Below are positions 9,565 through 17,565 of a DNA stretch of 64,000 nt, one piece after another (positions within the stretch are counted from its first letter, which is position 1; each line of letters begins with the position of its first letter). Made by a program: the position numbers and the translations under genes. The stretch covers positions 127,232-191,231 of the forward strand of contig JBHOQX010000025.1 in the NCBI GenBank assembly GCA_042408595.1, read 5' to 3'. The notes beneath the pieces are model-generated. The model saw only the letters and a program-made list of their open reading frames with translations, made no database searches and had not been told where the DNA came from. The DNA is from JBHOQX01 sp042408595 (GTDB lineage: Bacteria > Chloroflexota > Chloroflexia > Chloroflexales > Roseiflexaceae).

Positions 9565-9939
9565 TCACAGATGTGCCTCGAGCCAGCGCACCACGTCGTC
9601 GCCGCGCAGTTCGCCGCGCGCGATCTGGCTGGTGAAGCGGCGCAGCTCGCCCTCGTCCGCCAGGAGCTCGCGTGCGTTGCGCCGCAGGAAGAGCCGAAGC
9701 GCCTCGGCGGCGATCCGCTTGTTGCCGTCCCAGAACGGGTGGTGCTGCACCAGGGCATAGACCAGCGCGCCAGCCTTAGCGCTGAGGGTCGGGTAGGCTT
9801 CTTCGCCGAAAAAGGCGCGCTGCGGCGCGGCCAGCGCCGACATCAGCCCGTGAAACGTGCGCACTTCGACGCTGTTCGGGTTGTTGGCGGTGACGCGGGC
9901 ACGGATGTCGAGGATATCCTCAATCGTCAGGTAGTTCAC
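9565..9939 (-). CDS. Doc/Fic family protein (second of two)
   Basis: The 124-residue protein has the Fic-core motif HPFWDGNKR at about residue 66, with the catalytic His present. The hydrophobic helix IAAEALRLFL follows. Length and the N-terminal MNYLTIEDILDIRARV fit the death-on-curing branch. Doc toxins phosphorylate EF-Tu; other Fic proteins transfer AMP. The start lies inside the end of the preceding gene (20-base overlap, different frame), so both are probably translated together. No Phd-type antitoxin follows or precedes directly. Confidence 0.88.
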   Translation of the reverse strand: MNYLTIEDILDIRARVTANNPNSVEVRTFHGLMSALAAPQRAFFGEEAYPTLSAKAGALVYALVQHHPFWDGNKRIAAEALRLFLRRNARELLADEGELRRFTSQIARGELRGDDVVRWLEAHL

Positions 9940-10330
9940 AGGTATCGCGGCGGGTGTGCGCCCGCACCCAGCCGATCAGCGCCGCGCGCGTCATGTCGCC
10001 GCGGGCGAGCGCCATCATCGCCTCGTAGGCCGCATCGTTTGAGGCGGCCAGGTCATAGCCATTGCACGCCAGCACGACATCGAGCGCCGCCAGCGCGACA
10101 CGCTTGTTGCCGTCCGAGAACGGATGCGCCCGCACGATCGCGTGGCACAACGCCGCAGCCTGCGCCGCTACGTCCGGAAAGAGCTCTTCGCCCAGGACGC
10201 TGGCCCGCGGCGCGGCGGCCGCCGCCTCCAGCCGCCCGAAGCCGGCCTCGGTGATCCCGCGCATCCCGCCGAAGACGCCAATCAGCAACTCGTGGATCGC
10301 GATCAACTCCTCCGGCGTGAGATAGCGCAT
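9920..10330 (-). CDS. Doc/Fic family protein (first of two)
   Basis: The 136-residue product carries HPFSDGNKRVALAALDVVL, the Fic-core signature with its catalytic His, after a Doc-like N-terminus (MRYLTPEELIAIHELLIG, then RGITEAGFGRLEAA). It resembles its downstream neighbour in layout, so the pair probably arose by duplication. A dispersed repeat (10372-10498) separates it from the small gene upstream, which is the only candidate antitoxin here. Which of the two proteins is toxic cannot be told from sequence. Confidence 0.9.
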   Translation of the reverse strand: MRYLTPEELIAIHELLIGVFGGMRGITEAGFGRLEAAAAAPRASVLGEELFPDVAAQAAALCHAIVRAHPFSDGNKRVALAALDVVLACNGYDLAASNDAAYEAMMALARGDMTRAALIGWVRAHTRRDTCELPDD

Positions 10331-10371
10331 GGTTCGGTGCCACGTGCAAAGTTAAGCGGCCCATCGATCTC

Positions 10372-10498
10372 TGAGAGGCTGTCTGAAAGGCTCCCAACGG
10401 GGGCGTCGGAGGCCGCAGGCCCGCCGGCCGCGCGACGGAACATAGGAATCTGGGAGGGCTTCGCCCTCCCCCCTGTCCAGGCAGCTTCTGAATGTTGA
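10372..10498. repeat. Dispersed intergenic element, family 1
   Basis: The left end TCTGAGAGGCTGTCTGAAAG matches the copy near 23615. The middle has GGGAGGGC-TTC-GCCCTCCC (10452-10470), a perfect 8-base-pair stem. The right end CAGGCAGCTTCTGA matches copies at about 3505 and 23682. The two ends form rough inverted repeats (GTCTGAAAGGCT against AGCTTCTGA). Confidence 0.55.
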
Positions 10499-10544
10499 CC
10501 GCTGAATCACGTGCCGCGCACAGCGTGCGGAGCTGCACGCCTCG

Positions 10545-10571
10545 TCACCGTTGAACGCTGAACGCCGAACT
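10545..10571. repeat. Short STRR-like tract, word GAACGCT
   Basis: GTTGAACGCTGAACGCCGAA is a short run of a 7-8 base word just past the stop of the small minus-strand gene. Confidence 0.45.
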
Positions 10572-10575
10572 TTTG

Positions 10576-10788
10576 TTACGTCAAGTTGATCAACGCCTCA
10601 CGGTACTTCGCGAGCGCGACCTGCACCCGCGCGACGAACTCCGGCGCGATGCCCGGCAGGCGGCGGAGCAGCACCCGCCCGCCGCCGAGCTGCTCGGCCG
10701 ACAGCACAACGGCGGGCTGTTCGTCGAGCCATGCGCGCATGGCCTCCGGCAGCTCCGCCGCGGTCAGTTCTACCGTATCGTCAGTCAT
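10576..10788 (-). CDS. Small protein upstream of the Doc pair, function unknown
   Basis: The 70-residue acidic, Leu-rich protein (VELTAAELPEAMRAWLDEQ, then RVLLRRLPGIAPEFVARVQ) has no motif I recognise. The case that it is real rests on a near-consensus promoter (10821-10849) 32 bases upstream and on its place at the head of the Doc/Doc/ppdK strand. An antitoxin role would fit its size and position. It lacks the obvious DNA-binding N-terminus of Phd, so this is only a suggestion. No clear ribosome site precedes its ATG. Confidence 0.6.
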   Translation of the reverse strand: MTDDTVELTAAELPEAMRAWLDEQPAVVLSAEQLGGGRVLLRRLPGIAPEFVARVQVALAKYREALINLT

Positions 10789-10820
10789 CAGCCGAGTTGC
10801 GCTCTATCTACCGCCCGGTA

Positions 10821-10849
10821 ACTATACCGCGCTTTACGGGCAGTGTCAA
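10821..10849 (-). promoter_or_regulatory. Promoter TTGACA-N17-TATAGT
   Basis: On the minus strand TTGACA (10849-10844), a 17-base spacer and TATAGT (10826-10821) form one of the best promoters in the window. It serves the small gene at 10788 and probably the two Doc genes after it. Confidence 0.75.
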
Positions 10850-10905
10850 CGGAGCGGCGCGGGTCGCCGGGCGCATCCGGGCACGCCGCCCCGCCAACAC
10901 ACTGC

Positions 10906-10944
10906 GGCGGGACGCGGCGCAGGGATCGAGCGCCGCGTCCCGCC
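10906..10944. terminator. Perfect 15-base-pair hairpin after the ABC operon
   Basis: GGCGGGACGCGGCGC and its exact complement enclose a 9-base loop, 27 bases past the binding-protein stop. No T-run follows on either strand, so termination would not be of the classic intrinsic type. Confidence 0.65.
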
Positions 10945-10970
10945 ACGCGTGTGCCGGCTGGCCGCTCGGG

Positions 10971-12449
10971 TTACTGCGGCGCGTTTTCCTTCAGAATGTC
11001 ATTCGCCTTGGCCGCCGCCGCATCCAGCAGTTGCTTAGGGTCGGCGCTGGCGTCCGCCATCACCCGGCTGAGCACCTCTTTATCCAGCAGCGTGCGCACC
11101 GGGTCGTAGCCGGCCACCGGCGACTCGACCATGCTGTACTGGATCCAGTCGAACATCTTGGCGTAGGAGTCGGCCACGGGGCCGTAGCGTGGGTCGCGCT
11201 TGAAATTGGCGATCACCTCGTCTTTGGCGCTCTGGCGGACGGGGAAATAGCCCGTGGCGCTGGCCCAGCGGACGGTCTGCGGCTTCTCCCCGAGGAACTT
11301 CAGCACCAGCCAGGCCGCCAGCTCCTTTTCCGGCGTGGTCTTGTAGATCGAAACGCTGGCGCCGTAGAGATCGACCGCCGGCTTCTCTTTGTAGGGGAAG
11401 AGGGCGATGTCCCACTTGAACTTGCCGCCCTTGCTGACGGCGTCGGCATAGAAGGGCAGACCGGAGGAGGAGCCGAAGGTGAAGAGCGCGTTGCCGCTGG
11501 CGAAGCGGGTCTGCTCGCCGTTGCGCTCGCTCACCGGCACCTCCACGGCGCACTTGTTCTTGAACAGCCGCTGGATCAGCGCCACCGAGTCCACGCCGGC
11601 CTGATCGTTGAAGACATAGGCGCGCCCATCCGGCGCCAGGATTCGCCCGCCGTTGGAGAAGATCATGGCCGCCAGGTTCGAGACGTCGTGCTGGAGGGCC
11701 AGGCCATACTTGTTGGAGGCCGCGTCGCTGAACTTGCAGGCCGCCTCTTCGAAGGTCTTCCAGTCCTTCGGCGGCGCGCTGTAGCCGAGGGCCGCCAGGG
11801 CGTCGGCGTTGTAGTACATCACCGCCATGGAGCGCTGGGTGGGGAAGCCGAGGCGCTCGCCGGCGTATTGCGGGTTGCGGTCGCTGTCGAGGAAGACCGG
11901 AAAGTAGTCCTGCAGGTCGGCGTCGCTCAGGCCGTACTTCTTGCTCGTGATGAACGGCGTGAGGTCGATCACCGCGCCCTGCGCCCGATAGAACGCCGCC
12001 TGGTTCTGGTAGGCCACGGACATCTCCGGCGGCTGGCCGGCCTGGATCGCGGCGTTCACCTTGTTGTAGACGTCGTTGTAGGTGGCGCCGGCGATCTCGG
12101 CACGGGCGGTGATCCCGTACGGATTGCTCTTGTTGAACTCATCCAGCATGGACTGCAACAGATCCTGGTCTTTCTGCGGCCGGTTGTGCCAATAGGTGAC
12201 GGTGATGTTCTTGCCGGTCAGGTCGATAGCGTCCACCTGCTCGGGTGTGAGGGCGCCGGCGGCGCCCGGCTGGGCGGTCGCTGCCGGCTGGGCAGTGGCC
12301 GCCGCGCTGGTAGTGGCGGGCTGGGCGGTGGCCGCAGGGGGCGCGCCGGCGGACGAGGTCGGCGCCGGGGCGGCCGGCTGGCCGCCGCAGGCCGCCAGCA
12401 GCGCCAGCAGCAGCAGCGGCAGCCCGCGGCGGATGATGGTCGTGCGCAT
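10971..12449 (-). CDS. ABC transporter sugar-binding lipoprotein (family 1)
   Basis: This is the extracytoplasmic solute-binding protein of a carbohydrate importer. ATG 12449 follows AGGAGAGG. Residues 1-20 are a lipoprotein signal with lipobox LAAC, then an Ala/Pro/Thr-rich spacer of about 50 residues. The mature fold opens with KNITVTYWHNRPQKDQDLLQ and contains DVYNKVNAAIQAGQPPEMS and a typical PTQRSMAVMYYNADALAALG segment, as in UgpB/MalE-type proteins. At about 492 residues it is normal length plus linker. It is the last gene of a three-gene operon with two permeases. The sugar cannot be named from sequence. Confidence 0.93.
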   Translation of the reverse strand: MRTTIIRRGLPLLLLALLAACGGQPAAPAPTSSAGAPPAATAQPATTSAAATAQPAATAQPGAAGALTPEQVDAIDLTGKNITVTYWHNRPQKDQDLLQSMLDEFNKSNPYGITARAEIAGATYNDVYNKVNAAIQAGQPPEMSVAYQNQAAFYRAQGAVIDLTPFITSKKYGLSDADLQDYFPVFLDSDRNPQYAGERLGFPTQRSMAVMYYNADALAALGYSAPPKDWKTFEEAACKFSDAASNKYGLALQHDVSNLAAMIFSNGGRILAPDGRAYVFNDQAGVDSVALIQRLFKNKCAVEVPVSERNGEQTRFASGNALFTFGSSSGLPFYADAVSKGGKFKWDIALFPYKEKPAVDLYGASVSIYKTTPEKELAAWLVLKFLGEKPQTVRWASATGYFPVRQSAKDEVIANFKRDPRYGPVADSYAKMFDWIQYSMVESPVAGYDPVRTLLDKEVLSRVMADASADPKQLLDAAAAKANDILKENAPQ

Positions 12450-12535
12450 GGTCCTCTCCTTCTCGTGGAATCTGATCGATCCTATCTGGCATCGGCCCGG
12501 GCCGCCCATCCGTTTGGAGGGCGCCGCCTGGCCGT

Positions 12536-13444
12536 TTAGCCCTTGATCCCGGTTGACAGCACGCCAGTGGTGAAATAGCGCTGCGTGAAGAAATAGCCGA
12601 TCAGCACCGGCGCGACAACGATGGTGGCGAAGGCCATCAGCAACTGCACATTGGCGCCGCCCTCGCCGAGCATGAACTGCTGCAGCCCGACCGCCAGCAC
12701 GCGCATGCTGGCGTCCTTCGTGACCAGCAACGGCCACTTGAACTCATCCCAGGCCCAAATGGCATGCATCAGCGCAATGGTGACGATCACCGGCCGGCTG
12801 AGAGGGACCGCCACCTGCGCCATGAACCGCAGATGCCCCGCGCCATCGATCAGCGCAGCATCAAACAGATCGCGCGGAATCTGCAGAAAGAACTGGCGGA
12901 GCAGAAAGATGCCGAAAACGCTCACCAGAAACGGCACGATCAGGGCCGGATACGTGTTATACCACTTCAGGTCGAACATCATCACCACTTTTGGCACCAG
13001 CACCAGATCCGGCGGAATCATAATCGTCGCCAGCAGCAGCAGGAACAGCGCCTGCTTGCCTGGCACATCCATGCGGGCGAAGACATACGCCGCCGGGATC
13101 GACGTCAGCAGCACCCCGGCGACCGTCAGCAGCGTCACGACCAGGCTGTTGGCGACATAGCGGAAGAACAGCGGCACGCCCCACTGCGCGTCCCAGCCGA
13201 CAGCGGCGATCGCTGCCGGGTAGTTGCTGACTTGGGGCAACTCATCGCCGAACGGCGGCCAGGGCCAGAAAATGTTGTTGATCACGCTGCCGTAGCTCTT
13301 GAGCGAGGTCATCAGCATGTAGAGAAACGGGACGACCGAGGCCGCCGCGCCGACGATCAGCACCGCGTAGATCAGCAGGCGGGCGGGCGCCGGCAGGGGG
13401 CGTCGGGCCATCGGAAGCGATTCGTGGGGCTGCAAAAGCGCCAT
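12536..13444 (-). CDS. ABC sugar permease, MalG/UgpE type
   Basis: This inner-membrane permease of about 302 residues has six predicted helices, starting LLIYAVLIVGAAASVVPFLY and followed by MTSLKS, typical of MalG-like subunits. The cytoplasmic coupling (EAA) loop reads DAALIDGAGHLRFMAQVAVP. ATG 13444 is preferred because GGAGG lies 5 bases before it. An ATG at 13468 overlapping the upstream stop by 8 bases is the alternative. It ends LSTGIKG, a common permease tail. It works with the MalF-type gene upstream and an ATPase that must be encoded elsewhere. Confidence 0.93.
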   Translation of the reverse strand: MALLQPHESLPMARRPLPAPARLLIYAVLIVGAAASVVPFLYMLMTSLKSYGSVINNIFWPWPPFGDELPQVSNYPAAIAAVGWDAQWGVPLFFRYVANSLVVTLLTVAGVLLTSIPAAYVFARMDVPGKQALFLLLLATIMIPPDLVLVPKVVMMFDLKWYNTYPALIVPFLVSVFGIFLLRQFFLQIPRDLFDAALIDGAGHLRFMAQVAVPLSRPVIVTIALMHAIWAWDEFKWPLLVTKDASMRVLAVGLQQFMLGEGGANVQLLMAFATIVVAPVLIGYFFTQRYFTTGVLSTGIKG

Positions 13445-13460
13445 GGGAGCCTCCGCTACC

Positions 13461-14453
13461 TCAGGCATACACCACGCGCCGGCTGGACAGCCGATGCTGG
13501 ATGATCGTCAGCAGCAATATAACGGCGAACAGGATGAACGACAGGGCGGCGCTATAGCCGTAGCGATTATTCTCAAACAATTGCTTGAAGATATAGATAC
13601 TGCTGGTTGTCGTCGCGTTTCCTGGGCCGCCCTGGGTCATGACATAGATGTGATTGAAGGCTTTGAACGTCCCGATGATCGTGAATGTCAGCAGAAAGAA
13701 GGTCGTCGGCGAGAGCAGCGGCAGGGTAATGTAGCGGAACAGCTGCCAGCCGTTGGCGCCGTCGATCCGGGCGGCTTCGTACAGTTCCGCGGGAATGTTG
13801 CCCAGGCCAGCGAGGAAGATCGTGATATCGAAGCCGACGAACACCCAGGTGGTGAAGATCACCAGCGCGACAAGCGCCAGGCTGGGGCCGGCGGCCCAGG
13901 CGGGCAGGGCGACACCGGCGCTCTCCGCCAGCATCTGGAACACGCCGCGCGGCTCGCCGAGCCAGCGCAGGGGCGCGAGCCCAAGCGCCTTCAGCGCCGT
14001 GTTCAGCAGCCCCGTGTCCGGGCTGTACAGGTAGCTCCAGACCGCCGCCGAGGCGACGGTTGAGGTGATATACGGCAGAAAGTACAGCACCCGCAGCACC
14101 TGCCGGCCACGCAGCCGCTGGAACAGCAGCGTCGCCAGCAGCAGCCCCAGGCCGAGCTGGACCGGCACCGACAGCAGCGAGTAGACCGCCGTGACGCCGA
14201 GCGCGTGCCACATCTCGGGGTCGTGCAGCGCACGGGCGTAGTTGTCCAGACCGACAAAGCGCACGCAGCGCAGGCGCCAGTCGCAACTGCTGATATACAG
14301 ACCGTACAGGATGGGATAGAGTTCGAACACCACCAACAGCGCGAGCGCCGGGGCGAGGAGCGCATAGCCCAGGGCGATCTCGCGCCGCCGCTGCTGCCTG
14401 CGGGCGGCGGTGCGGCGCAGCAGGTAGGTCTGGTCAACAGTTTGCGTGGCCAT
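13461..14453 (-). CDS. ABC sugar permease, MalF/UgpA type
   Basis: The 330-residue protein begins at ATG 14453 (MATQTVDQTYLL). It has an Arg-rich cytoplasmic N-terminus, the first helix ALLAPALALLVVFELYPILY and the family's GLDNYARALHDPEMWHALG periplasmic segment. Four or five more helices follow, and the EAA loop reads YEAARIDGANGWQLFRYITL. It is the first gene of the importer operon, followed by the MalG-type permease (overlap or 16-base gap, depending on start) and the binding protein. A promoter is predicted at 14532-14559. Confidence 0.94.
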   Translation of the reverse strand: MATQTVDQTYLLRRTAARRQQRRREIALGYALLAPALALLVVFELYPILYGLYISSCDWRLRCVRFVGLDNYARALHDPEMWHALGVTAVYSLLSVPVQLGLGLLLATLLFQRLRGRQVLRVLYFLPYITSTVASAAVWSYLYSPDTGLLNTALKALGLAPLRWLGEPRGVFQMLAESAGVALPAWAAGPSLALVALVIFTTWVFVGFDITIFLAGLGNIPAELYEAARIDGANGWQLFRYITLPLLSPTTFFLLTFTIIGTFKAFNHIYVMTQGGPGNATTTSSIYIFKQLFENNRYGYSAALSFILFAVILLLTIIQHRLSSRRVVYA

Positions 14454-14815
14454 GGCGTGCCGTTGCTCCGACTCCGTGCGCGATGCCGGCGTTGCATGGT
14501 GCGACGGGCAGGTCAAGTGGCGATTAAGAATAGATTAGCACCCCGTTAAGATCTGGCAAATGGATGTGCGCCAGGGGCGGGTCGGCGTCGGAAGCGCAGG
14601 GAGCGGGTCGGCGCGCCGTGTCAGCACGCCGTTGTGGCGCTCCGTGCCGTCGATCGGGCGGGGGCGAGGGCGGGATGTGGAGCGGCTATTCGCTCACGCT
14701 CGCCCCAGGAAGAGGGGGTGGCCGGGAGGCTGCGGCGCGCGGCGAATCGATCAGTTTCGTCCTCGCCACGGTACGGATACGGGCAGCCCGGAGCAAGCGC
14801 GGATCGCACACACCG
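14454..14815. other. Gene-free stretch between the ABC operon and the SDR gene
   Basis: These 362 bases hold the ABC operon promoter and otherwise GC-rich sequence. Small open frames in several readings overlap one another and show no conserved pattern. I see no gene. Confidence 0.55.
14532..14559 (-). promoter_or_regulatory. Promoter TTGCCA-N16-TAATCT for the ABC operon
   Basis: On the minus strand TTGCCA (14559-14554), 16 bases and TAATCT (14537-14532) lie in a locally AT-rich patch, about 80 bases before the first permease. Confidence 0.55.
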
Positions 14816-15577
14816 CTAGCGTCGCCGCCGGGGCAGCACGGCGTCGACCAGCCAGGGCGCGCACTGGTTGACCCAGACGGCCAGGCGATAGAAGCCAGGG
14901 ATGATCACCTCGCGTTGTGGGCGGTCGATGGCATCGGCGATCGCCCGGGCGACGCCTTCCGGCCCGGGCATCGGGATGCGCAGATCGGCGGTCATCTCGG
15001 TACGGATGAAACCGGGCGAAACGATGGTGACATCGACACCGCGCCCCCGGCACTCGCGACGCAGCGCCTCGGCGAAGCCGCGCAACCCGAACTTGCTGGC
15101 GCTGTAGAGCGCGCTGCCCGGCACCCCGACATGCCCGGCGACCGACGCGACAAAAATAATCGCGCCGCGCCGCCGCTCCAGCATGCCCGGCAGCAGCGCC
15201 CGCGTCAATTCGATCGGCGCGAGCAAGTTGGTGGCCAGCAGATCGTAGACCTGCGCATCGCTGAGCTTGACAACCGGCTTGCCAGCGCTGCCGATCCCGG
15301 CGTTGTTCACCAGAACGTCCACCCGACCGAACTGCTCCAGCGCGATCCGCGCCAGTCGGCGGGCATCCTCCAGGCGGGCGAGGTCGGCAGGGATAGGCAC
15401 GGCGGGCGCGCCGGCGCGCGTCAGCTCGCCGGCCAGCGTGGCCAGCGGCCCGATGGAGCGGGCCGCGAGCGCCAGCGCGTAGCCGCGCCAGGCAAGCTCG
15501 CGCGCGGTGGCCGCGCCGATGCCGCGCGACGCGCCGGTGACCAGGGCGACGGGGCGAGTCGTTGATGGGTTCGACAT
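14816..15577 (-). CDS. Short-chain dehydrogenase/reductase
   Basis: The 253-residue oxidoreductase has the classical SDR marks. TGASRGIG (about 14-21) binds the cofactor, NNAG is at about 90-93, the Ser is in FVASVAG, and the catalytic YSASK is near 158-162. Then comes PGFIRTEM. The Arg after TGAS and AARS at the end of beta-2 suggest NADP(H), which is inference. The C-terminal helix region (FYRLAVWVNQCAPWLVDAVL) is hydrophobic and may sit on the membrane, as in several lipid-related SDRs. The substrate is unknown. It is last on a strand with the alcohol dehydrogenase, 140 bases apart. Confidence 0.92.
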   Translation of the reverse strand: MSNPSTTRPVALVTGASRGIGAATARELAWRGYALALAARSIGPLATLAGELTRAGAPAVPIPADLARLEDARRLARIALEQFGRVDVLVNNAGIGSAGKPVVKLSDAQVYDLLATNLLAPIELTRALLPGMLERRRGAIIFVASVAGHVGVPGSALYSASKFGLRGFAEALRRECRGRGVDVTIVSPGFIRTEMTADLRIPMPGPEGVARAIADAIDRPQREVIIPGFYRLAVWVNQCAPWLVDAVLPRRRR

Positions 15578-15585
15578 ACGGTTTT

Positions 15586-15697
15586 CAGATCAGACGGAGG
15601 ACAAATGACGCCGCGTGAAAGCAGGCCACTTCAGATTGGAACACCTGTGCCGCAGGTGAGCTGACGTTCGCCTTCCGGCGTTCGTCCTGTGTCATAA
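15586..15697. repeat. Repeat-like spacer between SDR and alcohol dehydrogenase
   Basis: The spacer starts with ATCAGACGGAGGACAAATGA and ends with GTTCGTCCTGTGTCAT. These are words shared with the tracts at 9520, 41990 and 55290. The middle shows no clear repetition. Confidence 0.4.
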
Positions 15698-15717
15698 CGC
15701 CCCCGCGTCCTCGCGCG

Positions 15718-16857
15718 CTACATGCTCCGCTCGAACACATGCGCCCATTCCGCGGCGGTCGGCGCGTGGCGGCTGAGGCGGATGAGCCGCTCCTCGCCCT
15801 GCACCAGCCCGACCAGGTCGTCGATCGATGGCCGATGCGCGCCGAGCGCCGCCCGCAGGCGTGGCACGCCGCAGCGCCGCATCAGCGCCTCCAGCGCCCC
15901 TGGCACCCCGGCCGCATCCGGCGCGCCGAGCGCCGGGGCGATCCGCGCCAACTCCGCCGCGCATGCCTCCGCCAGCAGGCCGAGGATCGCCGGCAGACAG
16001 ACGATGCAGGCCAGGCCGTGCGGCATATGGAAGGCCCCGCCGAGCGCATGCCCGACGGCATGCCCTAGATGGACGCGCCCGCTGAGGAAGGCCAGCCCGG
16101 CGGCGGTCGCGGCATAGGCCATCTGCACGCGGGCCTCAGCGTCCGCGCCATCCGCCACGGCGCGGGGCAGGGATTCCACGATCCGCGGGATCGCATCCAG
16201 TGCCAGCGCGTCGCTCAGGGGGCTGGCCATGGTCGAGGTGATCGCCTCTAGCGCGTGAGCCAGGGCGTCCATACCGGTCGCGGCGGTCAGCGCTGGCGGC
16301 ATGCTGGCGGAGAGCAACGGATCGACCAGCGCCACCGCCGGAGCCATGGACGGGTGCCGCACCAGCATCTTGCGGCCCGTCTCCGGCTCGGTCACAATGG
16401 CGACGAAGGTGACTTCCGCGCCGGTGCCGGCGGTGGTCGGCAGGCAGATCAGCGGCGGGATGCCGCGCGGGGTGGCGCTCCCGCCGAAGTAGAACGGTGC
16501 GATGTGCTCCACGCCAGCAGTAGCCAGCACCCCGAGCGCCTTGGCGGTGTCCATCGCGCTGCCGCCGCCGAGCGCCACCAGCCCATCGGCCCCAGCGGCG
16601 CGATAGGCCGCCGCCGCCCGCGCAACGCTCGGCGCATCCGGATCCGGCACGACATCGGTGTAGAGCAGCGGCTCGACGCCCGCCGCCCGGAGGCTGGCCT
16701 GCGCCGCCGCGCCGGCCGGCTGCTGCGCCACGAACGGATCGGCGACCAGAAACGCTCGCCGCACGCCGAGCGCGGCAGCCTGCGCACCAAGCTTCGCCGC
16801 CGCGCCTGCGCCGAAGATGATGTTCGTACCGGAAACCTGAAACTGGAATTTGTTCAT
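15718..16857 (-). CDS. Iron-containing alcohol dehydrogenase
   Basis: The 379-residue enzyme belongs to the group III metal-dependent alcohol dehydrogenases. It shows the nucleotide site GLVALGGGSAMDTAKALG, the substrate/metal segment LPTTAGTGAEVT, and the iron ligands D and H in TGMDALAHALEA with two His in VHLGHAVGHALGG. The physiological alcohol or aldehyde is not evident. ATG 16857 is taken; a TTG at 16863 is possible and neither has a good ribosome site. It lies 58 bases after the histidine phosphatase and may be co-transcribed. Confidence 0.94.
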   Translation of the reverse strand: MNKFQFQVSGTNIIFGAGAAAKLGAQAAALGVRRAFLVADPFVAQQPAGAAAQASLRAAGVEPLLYTDVVPDPDAPSVARAAAAYRAAGADGLVALGGGSAMDTAKALGVLATAGVEHIAPFYFGGSATPRGIPPLICLPTTAGTGAEVTFVAIVTEPETGRKMLVRHPSMAPAVALVDPLLSASMPPALTAATGMDALAHALEAITSTMASPLSDALALDAIPRIVESLPRAVADGADAEARVQMAYAATAAGLAFLSGRVHLGHAVGHALGGAFHMPHGLACIVCLPAILGLLAEACAAELARIAPALGAPDAAGVPGALEALMRRCGVPRLRAALGAHRPSIDDLVGLVQGEERLIRLSRHAPTAAEWAHVFERSM

Positions 16858-16915
16858 TGGCAACGTCAGGCGCCGCCGGACGGGGCGCGGTCGCTTGCGC
16901 CCCGCCCGATGGCGC

Positions 16916-17545
16916 TTATTCGCCCGCGGCGAAGCGCATCCCTTCCAGATGCGCCGCGTCGTTCAGGCGGATGAGCCGCCAGCCGTTCACCCCAGTGCGC
17001 AGTTCGGTGAACGAGCCGTTGTCCAGCCAGAGCCGCCCGAAGTGCGCCAGATCGAGCCCGATCACGTGGCAGAGCAGCGCGCGGATCGTGCCGCCGTGCG
17101 AGACCGCCAGCACCGTCTCGTCGCCGCGATGCGCCGCCTGGATGGCGTTGAGCGCCCGCAGCGCCCGCACCTGGAGCTGCGCATACGACTCGCCGCCGAG
17201 CCGCACGGTGCGCGCCGGGTCGCGCTCGAACTCCTGCATGTGGTCGGGAAAGCGGCGGTACAGCTCCTCGGGCGTCAGCCCCTCCCACTGCCCGACGTCG
17301 ATCTCGCGCAGGTCGGGCATGGGCTGGGGCGCAAGCCGGCACGCTTCGCCGATGATCGCCGCCGTCTCGGCGGCGCGCCGGATGTCGCTGGTGTAGAGCG
17401 TCGTCGGGCGTAGCCGGACCAGCCGGCGGCCGGCCAGTTCGGCCTGGCGGCGGCCGGCGTCGTTCAGCGGGATGGCGGCATGGCCCTGATAGCGCAGCGT
17501 CGCGTTCCAATCGGTTTCACCGTGGCGGATGAGGATAAGGTTCAT
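16916..17545 (-). CDS. Histidine phosphatase family protein
   Basis: The 209-residue protein starts with LILIRHGETDWN, which holds the phospho-accepting His. It continues with YTSDIRRAAETA, the catalytic acid region LREIDVGQWEGL and the second His in LAVSHGGTIRALL. This is the PhoE/CobC/phosphoglycerate mutase superfamily. The short length and SHGG motif point to a phosphatase rather than a mutase. Possible substrates range from alpha-ribazole phosphate to general phosphoesters, and the neighbours (M55 peptidase, alcohol dehydrogenase) do not decide. Confidence 0.93.
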   Translation of the reverse strand: MNLILIRHGETDWNATLRYQGHAAIPLNDAGRRQAELAGRRLVRLRPTTLYTSDIRRAAETAAIIGEACRLAPQPMPDLREIDVGQWEGLTPEELYRRFPDHMQEFERDPARTVRLGGESYAQLQVRALRALNAIQAAHRGDETVLAVSHGGTIRALLCHVIGLDLAHFGRLWLDNGSFTELRTGVNGWRLIRLNDAAHLEGMRFAAGE

Positions 17546-17565
17546 GGTGAATGATGCCTATGTTG

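Noticed and set aside
14560..14815. Small open frames in the ABC-SDR gap
   Set aside because: Several frames overlap with equal length, none has a ribosome site or conserved pattern.
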